Counted from the stretch's first letter, positions 11,331 through 21,584 are shown. The stretch: DNA of 64,000 bases from Euleptes europaea (GCF_029931775.1 NC_079332.1:2802501-2866500); one strand, 5' to 3'. Notes: a model not told the origin generated them from the sequence alone. Numbers and translations are program-made.

Positions 11331-11712
11331 TACAGGCCAAGGTCTTTCCCCTCATCTTGCCTTCTGGCACTGAGATTCTGAGGTTTATTGCCTTTGAATG
11401 TGGAGGTTCCCTGTGGTCATCATTGCTAGTAGCCACTGATAGAATCCATGAATCTGTCTAGTCCCTTTTTAAAGCCGCCCCTTCCCCGTGGCCGTCACTA
11501 CATCCTCTGGCCACAGATTTCACAGTCCAATCGTTTGTTGAGTAAAGAAGTATTTCCTTTTGTCCATCCTGTTGGGTAAAGAAGTATTTCCTTTTGTCCA
11601 TCCTGAATCTACTCCCCATCAGCTTCACTGGATGCCCTTGTGTGCTAGTATTTTGGAAATACTAGCACACAAGGGAAAAAAGCCCTCTCTTTCCAATATC
11701 TCTACTCCATGG
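11331..11712 (-). mobile_element. CR1-like LINE piece with local rearrangements
   Basis: Resembles a further CR1 subfamily on the minus strand. It contains a direct duplication of AAAGAAGTATTTCCTTTTG (about 11544 and 11579) and a perfect inverted repeat at 11635-11675, both absent from ordinary CR1 copies as I know them. Confidence 0.55.
11635..11675. repeat. Perfect 19-bp inverted repeat with 3-bp loop
   Basis: Arms 11635-11653 and 11657-11675 are exact reverse complements (each arm contains TGTGCTAGTA or TACTAGCACA) around TGG. Confidence 0.9.
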
Positions 11713-12006
11713 TTAAGAGCGGTGGTTTGGAGTGGTGGAGTCTGATCTGGAGGACCAGGTTTGGTTCCCCCACTCCTCCCCATGAGCGGCGGATGATAAT
11801 CTGGTGAACTGGATTTGTTTCCCCGCTCCTCCACGTGAAGCCAGCTGGGTGACCTTGGGCTAGTCACAGCTCTCTCAGCCCCACCTACCTCACAGTGTGT
11901 CTATTGTGGGGAGGGGAAGGGAAGGTGATTGTAAGCCGGTTTGAGTCTCCCTTATTAAGTGGCAGAGGAAGTCGGCATATACAAACCAGCTCCTCTTCTT
12001 CTTCTA
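11713..12006 (+). mobile_element. tRNA-derived SINE with CTT-rich tail
   Basis: Order: TTAAGAGCGGTGGTTTGG head, GGACCAGGTTTGGTTCCCCC, CTGGGTGACCTTGGGCTAG, CCCCACCTACCTCACAG, GATTGTAAGCCGG, and a CTCCTCTTCTTCTTC tail. It is the most complete copy of this SINE type here. Confidence 0.8.
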
Positions 12007-12039
12007 TCATGTCCCCCTTAGTCGTCTCTTTTCTGAATG

Positions 12040-12265
12040 GAAAAGTCCCAGCCTCTTCAGTCTTTCCTCATAGGAAAGGTCATGGCTTCCTTTATAGAGT
12101 CCATCCATCTCTTGTTGGGTCTTCCTCTTTTCCTGCTGCCCTCAACTTTTCGTAGCATGACCGTCTTTTCCAGGGACTCTTGTCTTCTCATAATTTGACC
12201 AAAATGCGACAGCCTCAGTTTAGTCATTTTAGCTTCTCGGGTCAGTTCAGGTTTGATGGCAACGC
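12040..12265 (-). mobile_element. Bov-B/RTE LINE 3' fragment
   Basis: Minus-strand translation gives pieces of the Bov-B ORF2 end such as KRKTQQEMD; the region matches the same blocks at 49921 and 63350 (TCTTGTTGGGTCTTCC, GACAGCCTCAGTTTAGTC). Truncated on both sides. Confidence 0.75.
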
Positions 12266-13212
12266 TAGGTGGCCATAACCGCCTGTAGTATTCCTAGTGA
12301 GGCCACGCCATAGATCTGCACAGGGGCTGTTTTGTTTTCGTTCCGTTTCCTAATAATCGACAGCGCAGAGTTTGTCTTTTTCACTGCTGCTGCAAAAAAT
12401 GAAGGCCGGTGCTCTTAGGATATCGAGCTCGAAAGACGATGGCGCAGCTGCGCACAGCGATTGCCAGAAGGGCTACTTAACTGCACGCCTGATCCCCCTC
12501 TCTATTTCTCTCCGAATGTTAGGGATTTTCCCCGTGTCTTACTTCCCCATCACTAATCCCCTCGCCTTTATTATAACACCCTCTCTTTATTACTCAACAC
12601 CTTTCCCCCGTCATAAGTTTTGGAGTCACTGACAGAACTGCAAGGGAAGCGCAGTAAGTTAATTCCTTCATTTGAATAATTAAACATTTAAAATATTCCC
12701 TCCATACGCGATATGTCGAGCTAAGGATACATTATTCATGCTCAGCCCTCACTATGTACCGAAATCGAGAATTAGGTACATAATTTTCTAGCGCTTGGGG
12801 GGGGGGGATCGTTTTCCTGACACTCACAATTTACTCATCCTCTGACAGAAGTTACCTTATTCAACACCGGGCTTGCTTCATACTGTAACAATTATACCAC
12901 CCAAATGCTGGATGCCCTTCCTTTATGAAAAATGCCATGCTTGGAGAATTCATTATTTTCCCTCCCAGTTTTAAATGATGGCTGGGGTTGGTTCATTATT
13001 CTGCATCCAATAAAGAAAACCTGGTCTTCTGAACAATGGAGGGTCTTTAGAACAATGTTTTTTTTTTTTTTAAAAAAAAACTGGGTAAAACATTGTACCA
13101 CGGAAATCTTTCTCTATTGGTTGTCCTTGGCAGGACATCCCGCATTCTTACCTTAAGACCATTCATTGGAAGGATGCTTGAAAGACACCCACATTAAAAT
13201 GTACCTACCTGC
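12266..13212. other. Intergenic stretch, possibly partly conserved
   Basis: No gene is seen. The part near 12660-12800 is AT-rich and unique-looking, with TTATTCATG and AATTAGGTAC words. It ends in long T/A runs near 13060-13080. Confidence 0.4.
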
Positions 13213-13300
13213 TGCGGTGCCCTGACCTGGATGGTCCAGGATAGCCCAATCTCGTCAGATCTCAGAAGCTAAGCAGGGTTGGCGCAGGGTTAGGACTTAA
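13213..13300 (+). mobile_element. Fragment of 5S rRNA-derived SINE
   Basis: Contains CAATCTCGTCAGATCTCAGA and AGCTAAGCAGGGTTGG, the 5S rRNA-like A-box region used as head by these SINEs. The body is missing. Confidence 0.7.
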
Positions 13301-13504
13301 AGGCTGTGTAATGTCAAGCCTTTGACCAAGAGTGTGGGTTCGAATTTCACACATCCCGAAGAAGGCATTGATTTGTCCTGCTTACTGTGTAGGCAGCTGC
13401 CCCATCCTGAGATCTCATTTACACATTAGATTGCATACTTTGCTCTCCAATCTCCCCCTCCCACTTGCGCACGTGCTGATCATTTTAACAGGCGGACATA
13501 TAAA

Positions 13505-13653
13505 AAGTATGTGGCTCACTTGTAGAGCGTCTGATTAACGTTCAGAAGCCCCCTGGCTCAACCCCAGGCATCTCCAGTTATAAACGGATCAGATAGTAGA
13601 TGATGTGAAAAAAAGGAGAGCCTCTGCCAGTCGGAGCAGACAGTACTGACCTT
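13505..13653 (+). mobile_element. tRNA-Ala-like SINE, decayed
   Basis: Degenerate GTGGCTCACTTGTAGAGC and CTGGCTCAACCCCAGGCATC boxes, then the family body. Confidence 0.65.
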
Positions 13654-14050
13654 GAAACTCACACAATGCATAGTTAAACATCTTCACACAATGCATAGTT
13701 AAATTGTGGAACTCCCTGCCCCAGGATGTGGTGCTGGCTGCCAACTTGGAAGGCTTTAAGAGGGGAGTGGACGTGTTCATGGAGGATGGCTACTACCTTG
13801 GAAGGCTTTAAGAGTGGACATATTCATGGAGGAGAGGGCTATCCGCGGCTATGAGTCAAAATGAATACTGGTCATGATGCATCCCTATTCTCTCCAGGAT
13901 CAGAGGAGCATGCCTATCACATTAGGTGCTGTGGGACACAGGCAGGACAATGCTGCTGCAGTTATCTTGTTTGTGGGCTTCTTAGAGACACCTGGTTGGC
14001 CACTGTGTGAAAAGACTGCTGGACTTGTCAGGCTTCTTTTGCTGTCCAGA
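13654..14050 (+). mobile_element. CR1 LINE 3' end
   Basis: Contains TTAAATTGTGGAACTCCCTG, CCCAGGATGTGG, GGCTGCCAACTTGGAAGG, and the distal block GAGGAGCATGCCTAT...CTGCTGGACTTG. A short internal duplication lies near 13665-13700 (CACACAATGCATAGTTAAA twice). Confidence 0.85.
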
Positions 14051-14336
14051 GCGTCTGATCCCTACACCCTTTCTTCTAATGACGTTGCTTGTAACCAGTG
14101 GTTTTTTTCTCTCTCTCCAAGGCTGGTATCACCCTGGAGACCAGCAAAACAAATCCCTTGGTGGAGTTTAATTCAAGTGCTATTCTAAGGATTGACTGAA
14201 TACTAAGCAGCCTTAAGTAACAACAGGTCAGCATGTAAGGGCATGTATGCTTGGCGGAGAGGCAAAAAATGCGACATGCACTTACTCGCGCTTGATTCTT
14301 GGGTGCTCAGCAACTCCAGGAAAGAGTTCTTAGATT

Positions 14337-14612
14337 TAAGAAGAAGAAGAGTTGGTTTTTATATGCCAACTTTCTCTACCAGTTAAGGGAGACTCAAACC
14401 GGCTTACAATCACCTTCCCTTCCCCTCCCCACAACAGACACCCTGTGAGGTAGGTGGGACTGAGAGAGCTCGGAGAGAGCTGTGACTAGCCCAAGGTCAC
14501 CCAGCTGGCTTCGTGTGGAGGAGTGGGGAAACAAATCCTGTTCACCAGATTAGCCTCCACCGCTCATGTGGAGGAGAGGGGAATCCAACCTGGTTCTCCA
14601 GGTCATGGGGGG
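14337..14612 (-). mobile_element. tRNA-derived SINE with CTT-rich tail
   Basis: Minus-strand copy starting at its tail (AAGAAGAAGAGTTGGTTTTT) and showing CCGGCTTACAATCACC and GGTCACCCAGCTGGC. Same family as 11713-12006. Confidence 0.8.
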
Positions 14613-14756
14613 GGGGGAAATACGAGGTGCCCCAGTTCCGTGGTAACTCTTCTGTGATGGTTCTGCAACTTCCCTTTCAAAGAGAACAGCCTCAGCGCCA
14701 TTTTTAGTGGTCTTCTATAGCGAGAACAGTGATGGCAAATGGACATGGCAAATGGC

Positions 14757-14905
14757 AAATGAGGAACCACTCTGTTAGAAAATTCTTCCTAATGTCTGGT
14801 CTGACCTTCTGGGACAACAGAAAACAACTTGGCACCCTCCTCCATGTGACAGCCCTTCAAGTACTTGAAGATGGTTATCATATCCCCTCAGAGCAGATAT
14901 GTCCC
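14757..14905 (-). mobile_element. CR1 LINE fragment
   Basis: Minus-strand CR1 block GTTAGAAAATTCTTCCTAAT, GGGACAACAGAAAACAACTT and CTTCAAGTACTTGAAGATGG. Confidence 0.8.
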
Positions 14906-15504
14906 CCGCCTCCCCATAATATTCTCATTCCCAGTGCAATGAACCTTGCACATAATTCTGGGAGCGGAAGGAGAGGAGGAGATACGTGCACGAGGATTGA
15001 GAACGCGAAGGGGGGAAAATTAATAACTAGAAACTGCCATGCCAGGCATCACTTGGCAACAGCGTGCCGAAAATGAAGACCGATGTGCCGAAGCAAGTCG
15101 CAGTTTGGAGGATGAAATATTAAAGGCAGGGTTGGCTGGACAAGAACAGAGTTGATGGTTTTCTTCTGCTTCGAAATCCCCCTGCTTGGCTTGTCACCAT
15201 CAGCCAAGACTATCCGTCTGGCTTCCAGCATGTTTAGTTGAAATCTGCACTGCTCTGTCTATTTTTAAGAGGAGGCCAAGCTTGGCAATTAGCGGCACAA
15301 CAGTCCTCTCCAATTTCTGAATGTCTGCATTGTCCCCTGACTCACCTTATTGTTTATTTACTGCACCTTAATGATTTCTGGAGGAAGTTATCAAGTTATC
15401 TGAGCGCATCAGCAGTGCATACCTTTGAGAAAAAGAGGGCAAAAGAAAATGGTGGAGAATAACCACCGGCTATCAAGTAGCCTGCTTGGGCAGAAGTCTA
15501 GAAC
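14906..15504. other. Intergenic stretch without a recognised gene
   Basis: No gene or clear repeat is seen. Confidence 0.45.
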
Positions 15505-15904
15505 GTAAGAACATAAGATCATCTGCTGAAGCTGGAGGGTGAGAGATTCAAAACTGATAAAAGGAAGTGTTTCTTCACACAACGCATAGTTAAATTGTGG
15601 AACCCCCTGCCCCAGGATGTGGTGGTGGCTGCCAACTGGGAAGGCTTGAAGAGGGGAGTTGACATGTTCATGGAGGAGAGGGCTATTCATGGCTACTAGT
15701 TAAAATGGATACTAGTCATGATGCATACCTATTCTCTCCAGGATGAGAGGAGCATGCCTATTATATGAGGTGCTGTGGAACACAGGCAGGATGGTGCTGC
15801 TGCAGTTGTCTTGTTTGCGGGCTTCTTAGAGGCACCTGGTTGGACACTATGTGAACAGACTTCTGGACTTGATGGGCCTTGGTCTGATCCAGCAGGGCTG
15901 TTCT

Positions 15905-16060
15905 TATCTTCCTTCCTTCCTTCCTTCCTTCCTCCCTTCCTTCCTCCCTTCCTTCCTTCCTTCCTTCCTTCCTTCCTTCCTTCCTTCCTTCCTTCCTTCC
16001 TTCCTTCCTTCCTTCCTTCCTTCCTTCCTTCCTTCCTTCCTTCCCTCCCTGCCTGCCTGC
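15905..16060. repeat. (TTCC)n microsatellite
   Basis: Long, nearly pure TTCC run with a few CTCC and CTGCC variants at its ends. Confidence 0.95.
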
Positions 16061-16237
16061 CTTCTTTCCTTCTCTCCAGGATCAGAGGAGCATGCCTATT
16101 ATATTAGGTGCTGTGAAACACAGGCAGGATGGTGCTGCTGCAGTCGTCTTGCTTGTGGGCTTCCGAGAGGCGCCTGGTTGGCCGCTGTGTGCACAGACTG
16201 CTGGACTTGATGGTCCTGGGTCTGATCCAGCAGGGCT

Positions 16238-16353
16238 CTTCCTTCCTTCCTTCCTTCCTTCCTTCCTTCCTTCCTTCCTTCCTTCCTTCCTTCCTTCCTT
16301 CCTTCCTTCCTTCCTTCCTTCCTTCCTTCCTTCCTTCCTTCCTTCCTTCCTTT
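16238..16353. repeat. (TTCC)n microsatellite
   Basis: Second nearly pure TTCC run, between the second and third CR1-tail units. Confidence 0.95.
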
Positions 16354-16752
16354 TCTCCAGTATCAGAGGAGCTTGCCTATTCTATTAGGTGCTGTGGGAC
16401 ACAGCAGGATGGTGCTGCTGCAGCCGTCTTGGTTGGGGGCTTCCTAGAGGCACCTGGTCGGCCACTGTGCGAACAGACTGCTGGACTTGATGGGTCTGGG
16501 TCCGATCCAGCAGGGCCTTTCTTATGTCCTTAAGACCGATCCTTTGGTCTCCCACAAATAATAGGTGAAATCTTAGGGAAACCCTTGTTACTGTCAGGGT
16601 AAGCAGTTGTACCACGGCAGAACAGTGCCTGGGCCAGCTAGGCCTGGTAAACATTGGCCTGCCCGATCAACCATCATAGATCACAGCTCCTCCACATCCT
16701 CGAGGCTTACGTTTGGGTTTGTGTGAAGGGAAGAGCAAGCAAATGTACCTTT

Positions 16753-16877
16753 GGTTCTTGTAGGTTATCCGAGCTGCGTGACCGTGGTCTTGGTATTTTC
16801 TTTCCTGACGTTTCGCCAGCAGCTGTGGCAGGCATCTTCAGAGAGGAGTAACACTGAAGGACAGTGTCTCTCAATGA
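16753..16877 (-). mobile_element. 125-bp hammerhead-bearing insertion with 12-bp target duplication
   Basis: Flanked by perfect direct repeats AAATGTACCTTT (16741-16752 and 16878-16889). The core is a complete small hammerhead motif on the minus strand. It encodes nothing. The duplication length and ribozyme fit a short relic of a Penelope-like or related retroelement; that family name is inference. Confidence 0.75.
16803..16845 (-). ncRNA. Hammerhead ribozyme motif, dimer type
   Basis: On the minus strand: CTGAAGA (16835-16841), a stem II of GCC/GGC, GAA, then the self-complementary ACGT as stem III with GTC as the cleavage triplet. With no room for a stem III loop, it would have to act as a dimer. 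Stem I is short (about 3 pairs). Confidence 0.65.
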
Positions 16878-16889
16878 AAATGTACCTTT

Positions 16890-17284
16890 CATTGCCACTA
16901 AGTGACATGACAAGTTTCTAAACGACGGAACTAAACGCTACACGAACCCAACATCCCATATTCAGCAAAGCCTCTCCTTTGTCCTTGATGCACAATATGT
17001 TTTATAAATATGCGAGCAGCTAGCAACCTAACCCACATTTACCACAGGCGGCTAGTGCCACGAGGGCTCGCTCAGGAATGAGATGCTGAATTGCAGAGGT
17101 GATGACCCTGATGCGAATGATTCATTGTTGTGGGCTTTCTAAAACCCTTTTTATACTGTGAGGCAGTAGCGTTGAGCCCAACCAGTTGAATTCATTTGAC
17201 TTCGCCTATCATTTGCTGTGAAAACCCAGCTTTTCAGCAGCCAGGTTGCAAGCTGGGGGCGTGGGGCACACAACGGCACCACCA
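16890..17284. other. No recognised feature
   Basis: Apparently unique intergenic sequence. Confidence 0.4.
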
Positions 17285-17416
17285 CACAGCCTTACACCAC
17301 ACATCCTTACACTTAAGGATCTTTTCTAGCTCCTTCATGGCTGCCCTTCCCAGTCGTCTCCTTCTGATTTCTTGGCTGCCGCCTCCCTTTTGGTTGATGA
17401 TGGAGGCTAGGAATAA
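17285..17416 (-). mobile_element. Bov-B/RTE LINE fragment
   Basis: Minus-strand translation includes AAMKELEKILKCKD, the same segment as in the larger copies at 37420 and 49921. A short AACACAAATTC repeat follows at 17430-17470. Confidence 0.8.
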
Positions 17417-17544
17417 AAAAATCTTGAACAAATTCAACACAACACAAATTCAACACAAATTCAACACAACACAGTTCTGCATTCTTTGTCAACCTGGCAA
17501 TTTTAGTTGTGTGAATTCCCCACCCCCCGGAAGAGCCATTGACC

Positions 17545-17680
17545 GCTGACATTTTTATTCTACTCTTCTTCGGAAGATCTCAAGGCGATGTGCATACCAC
17601 CATCCTGTGAGGTAGGCTAGGCTGAAAGGTAACCAGAGTGAGCTTCATACTCGAGGTAGGATTTGAATGCAGTCTCCACT
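17545..17680 (-). mobile_element. SINE fragment, decayed
   Basis: Retains CCTGTGAGGTAGGCTAGGCT and GGATTTGAATGCAG, the usual body and box B order on the minus strand. Confidence 0.45.
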
Positions 17681-17687
17681 GTCAAAT

Positions 17688-18312
17688 GAACACATGAAGC
17701 TGCCTTATACTGAATCAGTCCATCAAGGTCCATCAGTCAGTATTATCTACTCAGACCGGCTGCGGCTCTCCAGGGTCTCAGGCTGAGGTCTTTCACATCA
17801 CCTACTTGCCTAGTCCCTTTGACTGGAAATGCCGGGGATTGAACCTGGGATCCTTCTGCACGCCAAGCAGAGGCTCTACCACTGAGCCATGGCCCCTCCC
17901 CAGAACATAAGTAAAGCCATGAACACACTAAGCTGCCTTTTACAGAATCAGACCCCTGGTCCATCAAAGTCAGTATTGTATTGTCTACTCACACCGGCAG
18001 CGGCTCTCCAGGGTCTCAGGCTGAGGTCTTTCACATCACCTACTCGCCTAGTCCCTTTAACTGGAGATGCTGGGGATTGAACCTGGGACCTTCTGCATGC
18101 CAAGCAGATGCTCTACCACATGAAGCTGCCTTATACTGAATCAGACCCTTGGTCCATCGAAGTCAGTATTGTCTACTCAAACCGGCAGCAGCTCTCAGGG
18201 TCTTTCACATCACCTCCTTGCCTAGTCACTTTAAGTGGAGATGCCAGGGATTGAACCTGGGACCTTCTGCATGCCAAGCAGAAGTTCTACCACTGAGCCA
18301 CGGCCCCTCCCC
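17688..18312 (-). mobile_element. Three tRNA-Ala-like SINEs in a row
   Basis: Three minus-strand copies (about 17688-17901, 17918-18119, 18118-18312) lie head to tail, each with AAGCTGCCTT, GGTCTTTCACATCACCT and the tRNA-Ala-like GGGATTGAACCTGGGA boxes. The middle copy lacks the start of its head. Confidence 0.85.
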
Positions 18313-18690
18313 TGTCCTAGTCCAACACTAACCACTAATCACACTAAGGGATGGAGAAAAGCGATGGAATGAATGTTGGATATTGTCAGAGCTAGAACCG
18401 CTCTTTGGATAAGTAGCTTTCCCGTTCTTCTTAAGCTCCACAATGTAAATGAATCCTCCGGATTGCCAGCTGGCTGAAATAGGAGATAAAGCAACTTTTT
18501 GAAAAACTGTTTATCCAAGACAAACGTCAAGTCCGACAAGGCAAAATGAGCGGGATATATTCTCTGGCAGTCCTTGCAGACGGAAAACTTAATTTTGCTT
18601 GGCCTTATTTCTAGAAGGCATAGCCTAGTATAGTTTCTTGGGTATGTGAGCTCTGCCCTGGCTTCATGTCTCACTTGAGCTATGAATTCA
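18313..18690. other. No recognised feature
   Basis: Apparently unique sequence between the SINE cluster and a (GT)n run. No gene is recognised. Confidence 0.4.
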
Positions 18691-18698
18691 CTAGGTTG

Positions 18699-18700
<2 letters not shown>

Positions 18701-18757
<57 letters not shown>
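18701..18757. repeat. (GT)n microsatellite at a Bov-B tail
   Basis: Pure GT run next to the Bov-B 3' end. Bov-B copies in this window end in (AC)n on their own strand, so this is the grown tail. Confidence 0.9.
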
Positions 18758-18759
<2 letters not shown>

Positions 18760-19100
18760 GTGCTGTCAAGTCGCTTCCAACTCATGGTGACCCTCTGAGT
18801 CAATGTCCTCCAAAATGTCCTGTCGTTAACAGCCTTGCTCAGGTCTCGCAAACTGAGGGCCGTGGCTTCCTTAGTAGAGTCAATCTATCTCTTGTTGGGT
18901 CTTCCTCTTTTCCTGCTGCCCTCAACTTTTCCTGGCATGACTGTCTTTTCCAGTGACTCTTGTCTTCTCATGATGTGACCAAAGAACGATAGCCTCAATT
19001 TAGTAATTTTAGCTTCTAGGGACAGTTCAGGCTTGATTTGATCTAGAACCCACTGATTTGTGCTTTTGGCGGTCCGTGGTAACTGTAAATCTCTTATGCG
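18758..19100 (-). mobile_element. Bov-B/RTE LINE 3' end
   Basis: Starts with AAGTGCTGTCAAGTCGCTTC, the Bov-B-like 3' terminus. It encodes the ORF2 end on the minus strand (KDRTFWRTL-like, here NDRTFWRTLTQRVTMSWKRL). Confidence 0.85.
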
Positions 19101-19102
19101 GG

Positions 19103-19285
19103 CTCCTCTTCATGAAGCCAGCTGGGCGATCTTGGGCTAGTCACCGCTCCCTTGGGGCTCTGTCAGCCCCACCTACCTCGCAGGGTGCCTGCTGTGGGGA
19201 GGGGGAGGCGATTGTAAGCCGGTTTGATTCTCCCTTAAGTGGCAGAGAATATCGGCATAGAAAAAACCAACTCTTCCTCCTCTTC
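19103..19285 (+). mobile_element. tRNA-derived SINE, 5' truncated
   Basis: Holds GAAGCCAGCTGGGCGATCTT, CCCCACCTACCTCGCAGG, GATTGTAAGCCGGTTTGATT and a TCTTCCTCCTC tail. Confidence 0.75.
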
Positions 19286-19419
19286 TCTGCCCCTTTTCCA
19301 AAGAAAACTGGCTCAAGAAAATCTAATGCCAGAGCCCTCACTTGAGATTGCGGGGGGGGGGGTTGTTGTCTTGGGTGACTTTTCAATCCCCAGTCTGACT
19401 TTTCAACCTAGACGGGGGT

Positions 19420-19530
19420 CTGTCCACTCTCTTGGAAACTGCCTGGCCATCGCCATGTGGGCTATTCCCTGGGCGCCCATCTGCCAATGCGCCAAAGGGT
19501 GACCCCCCTGTCCTAGGGCATTTATGCATG
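19420..19530 (+). repeat. Flank of the minisatellite, found again inverted in intron 1
   Basis: The segment with CCATCTGCCAATGCGCCAAA and CCTGTCCTAG is repeated in reverse orientation at about 21785-21900 (CCATCTGCCAATGTGCCAAA on the minus strand). Confidence 0.75.
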
Positions 19531-19591
19531 GGAGGTTTTGCCTTGGATGTGCCGCTCTCTAGATGCACATCTCCCCCATTCAAATTCTCAG

Positions 19592-20530
19592 AACTCTGCA
19601 CGGGGAGGGGAGGGCTTATTGTTGGGTTTTGAGAATGTGGATGGGGGAAAGCGTGCATCTGGAGAGGGGCACATCCAAGGCAAAGCCCCCCTCCCCGTGC
19701 ATCAATGGCCTTAGTCTCCCAGGGGGCCTGGGGGCGGGTAGGTGGGGAGCCCTGCGCCTTGAACGGGAGGGGATCAAGCAACTCTGCATGGGGGTGGGGG
19801 TTATGGTTGAGGTTTGAGAATGTGGATGGGGGGAAAGTGTGCATCTGGAGAGCGGTGCATCCAAGGCAAAGCCCCCCCCCCCCCATAAATGGCCCTAGTC
19901 TCCCGAGGGGCCTGGGGGCCGGTGGGTGGGGAGCCCTGCGCCTTGAACGGGGACGGGGTTGGGGGGATGAATCAAGCAACTCTGCACGGGGGGGGGGCTT
20001 ATAGTTGAGTGTTGAGAACGTGGATGGGGGAAAGCGTGCATCTGGAGAGCGGCACATCCAAGGCAAAGCCCCCTGTGCGTAAATAAATGCCCCTAGCCTC
20101 CCGAGGGGCCTGGGGGCGAGCGGGTGGGGAGCCTGCGCCTTGAACGGGGAGGGGATCAAGCAACTCTGCACAGGGGTGGGGGGCTTATAGTTGAGTGTTG
20201 AGACCGTGGATGGGGGAAAGCGTGCATCTGGGGAGCGGCACATCCAAGGCAAAGCCCCCCGCGCGTAAATGCCCCTAGTCTCCCGAGGGGCCTGGGGGCA
20301 GGCGGGTGGGGAGCCTGCGCCTTGAACGGGGAGGGGATCAAGCAACTCTGCACGGGGAGGGGGGGGCTTATTGTTGAGTGTTGAGACCGTGGATGGGGGA
20401 AAGCGTGCATCCGGAGAGCGGCACATCCAAGGCAAAGCCCCCCGTGCGTAAATAAATGCCCCTAGCCTCCCCAGGGGCCTGGGGGCGGGCTGGTGGGGAG
20501 CCCTGCGCTTTGAACGAGGGGGGGGATCCA
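19592..20530. repeat. GC-rich minisatellite upstream of SHISA9
   Basis: Five tandem units of about 188, 199, 183, 182 and 187 bp. Anchors AACTCTGCA occur at 19592, 19780, 19979, 20162 and 20344. Each unit contains GTGGATGGGGGAAAG, GCACATCCAAGGCAAAGCCC, GGGGCCTGGGGGC and GCGCCTTGAACGGG. The minus strand stays open across the array, which is best explained by GC-rich composition and repetition. Confidence 0.9.
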
Positions 20531-20998
20531 GCAGGTCCGATGCGGTCCTCCCCTCCTTCCCCCGCCCCTCGCAGGGAGAAAGGGGGGGGAGCGTCGCCGG
20601 GTAAAGAGAGAGTTTCCCCCTCCGGATGACTTGGCCGGCTCCTTCCCAAGGCGGGGGGGACCCCCGGCAGGCAGGGCGGCCCCCAGCCGGCGGAGGCGCT
20701 CTGGGCTCTCCCCGGGGCTTCTCCCCAGAGGACCCCCAGCCTCCTCCTCCTCCTGCGCCTCCTCCTCCTCCTCCTCCTCCTCCTCCTCCCTGCTCTCCGC
20801 CTCTCCATCCTGGGCGGCGGGCGCTACAAGTGCGGCGCGCAGTGCGCTCCCGCGCGCTCGTCTGCATCCCTATGCCGGGCGGCCCTGGGCGGCGGGGCGG
20901 CCGCCGGGCGCTGTCCGCGGTGCTGCAGCAGCAGCGGGGCTAGGGCTGGGGCTGGGGCTGGGGCTGGGCTGGGCTGGGCTGGGCTCCGGCGGCTGCCC

Positions 20999-21172
20999 AT
21001 GCATTGCAGGCGCGGCCGGGGGCTCCCGCCGCCGCCGCCGCCGCCGCTGCTGCTGAGCCGGGCATGGGGGTCTTCCTGCGGCTGCTGCTGGGCTGCCTGC
21101 TGGGCGACCTGCTGGCCCGGCTGGGGCGGGCGCAGGAGAAGGGCGGCCCGCCGGCGGGCCTGGGCATGGTGA
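20999..21172 (+). other. Possible upstream ORF overlapping the SHISA9 start
   Basis: An ATG in a weak context (C at -3, C at +4) opens a 57-codon frame that runs past the SHISA9 start in another frame and stops at 21170-21172. It matters only if transcription begins upstream of 20999, which is not known. Confidence 0.4.
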
Positions 21173-21584
21173 TGCTGGGCAACCAGAGCGGGCTGCCCCC
21201 GGCCGAGCCCAGCGAGCCGCCCCCGCAAGCCCCCGAGGAGTGCCGCGGCTACTTCGACGTGATGGGCCAGTGGGACCCCTCGTTCAACTGCAGCGTGCGG
21301 GAGTACCCCTTCTGCTGCGGGACCTGCGGCTTCCGCTTCTGCTGCAAGTACGTCAAGGGGCGGCTGGACCAGGACATCTGCACCAACTACCACAAGCCCC
21401 GCTGGGTGAGCGCCGGCAAGCCCCCCATGCGCCCCGTCGACGCCTCCCACGACCCCACCCGCGACAAGACCAACCTCATCGTCTACATCATCTGCGGGGT
21501 GGTGGCCGTCATGGTGCTGGTGGGCATCTTCACCAAGCTGGGGCTGGAGAAAGCCCACCGCCCCCAGCGGGAGCACATGTCCAG
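21064..21584 (+). CDS. SHISA9: SHISA9 coding exon 1
   Basis: First coding exon of the type I membrane protein Shisa9/CKAMP44, which binds AMPA-type glutamate receptors at synapses and shapes their desensitisation. Its 173 codons give a signal peptide (residues 1-23, hydrophobic FLRLLLGCLLGDLLARL, likely cut before QEKGG); a Shisa cysteine-rich domain with Cys 60, 76, 84, 85, 88, 93, 94 and 106 (CRGYFDVMGQWDP, FCCGTCGFRFCC); N-glycosylation sites at Asn40 and Asn75; and a membrane segment at about 137-156 (NLIVYIICGVVAVMVLVGIF). The stretch from DKTNLIVY to QREHMS matches mammalian SHISA9 as I remember it, which separates it from SHISA6/7. The start at 21064 fits the known N-terminus and has a strong context (G at -3, G at +4). 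The frame upstream is open back to a stop at 20941 but has no other ATG. The exon ends CCAG before GTAAGG, two bases into a codon. Confidence 0.95.

Larger units (their letters stand above)
15505..16540 (+). mobile_element. CR1 3' end with tail triplicated together with (TTCC)n
   Basis: A CR1 3' end (15505-15904) runs into a (TTCC)n array. The distal ~165 bp of the CR1 (CTCTCCAGGATCAGAGGAGC through CTGATCCAGCAGGGC) then recurs at 16072-16237 and 16357-16540, the first again followed by (TTCC)n. This is a tandem expansion of a CR1-tail plus microsatellite unit. Confidence 0.85.

Noticed and set aside
17688-18312. tRNA genes
   Set aside because: The tRNA-like parts are SINE heads with attached bodies and diverged boxes, present in many copies.
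19383-20867. 494-codon frame on the minus strand
   Set aside because: It runs through the minisatellite and GC-rich promoter. Its repeated Pro-rich translation follows the DNA repeat, and it resembles no known protein.
21004-21063. N-terminal extension of SHISA9 from a TTG codon
   Set aside because: No ATG is present in this frame upstream of 21064; the Ala run comes from a GCC repeat, and the 21064 start fits the known signal peptide.
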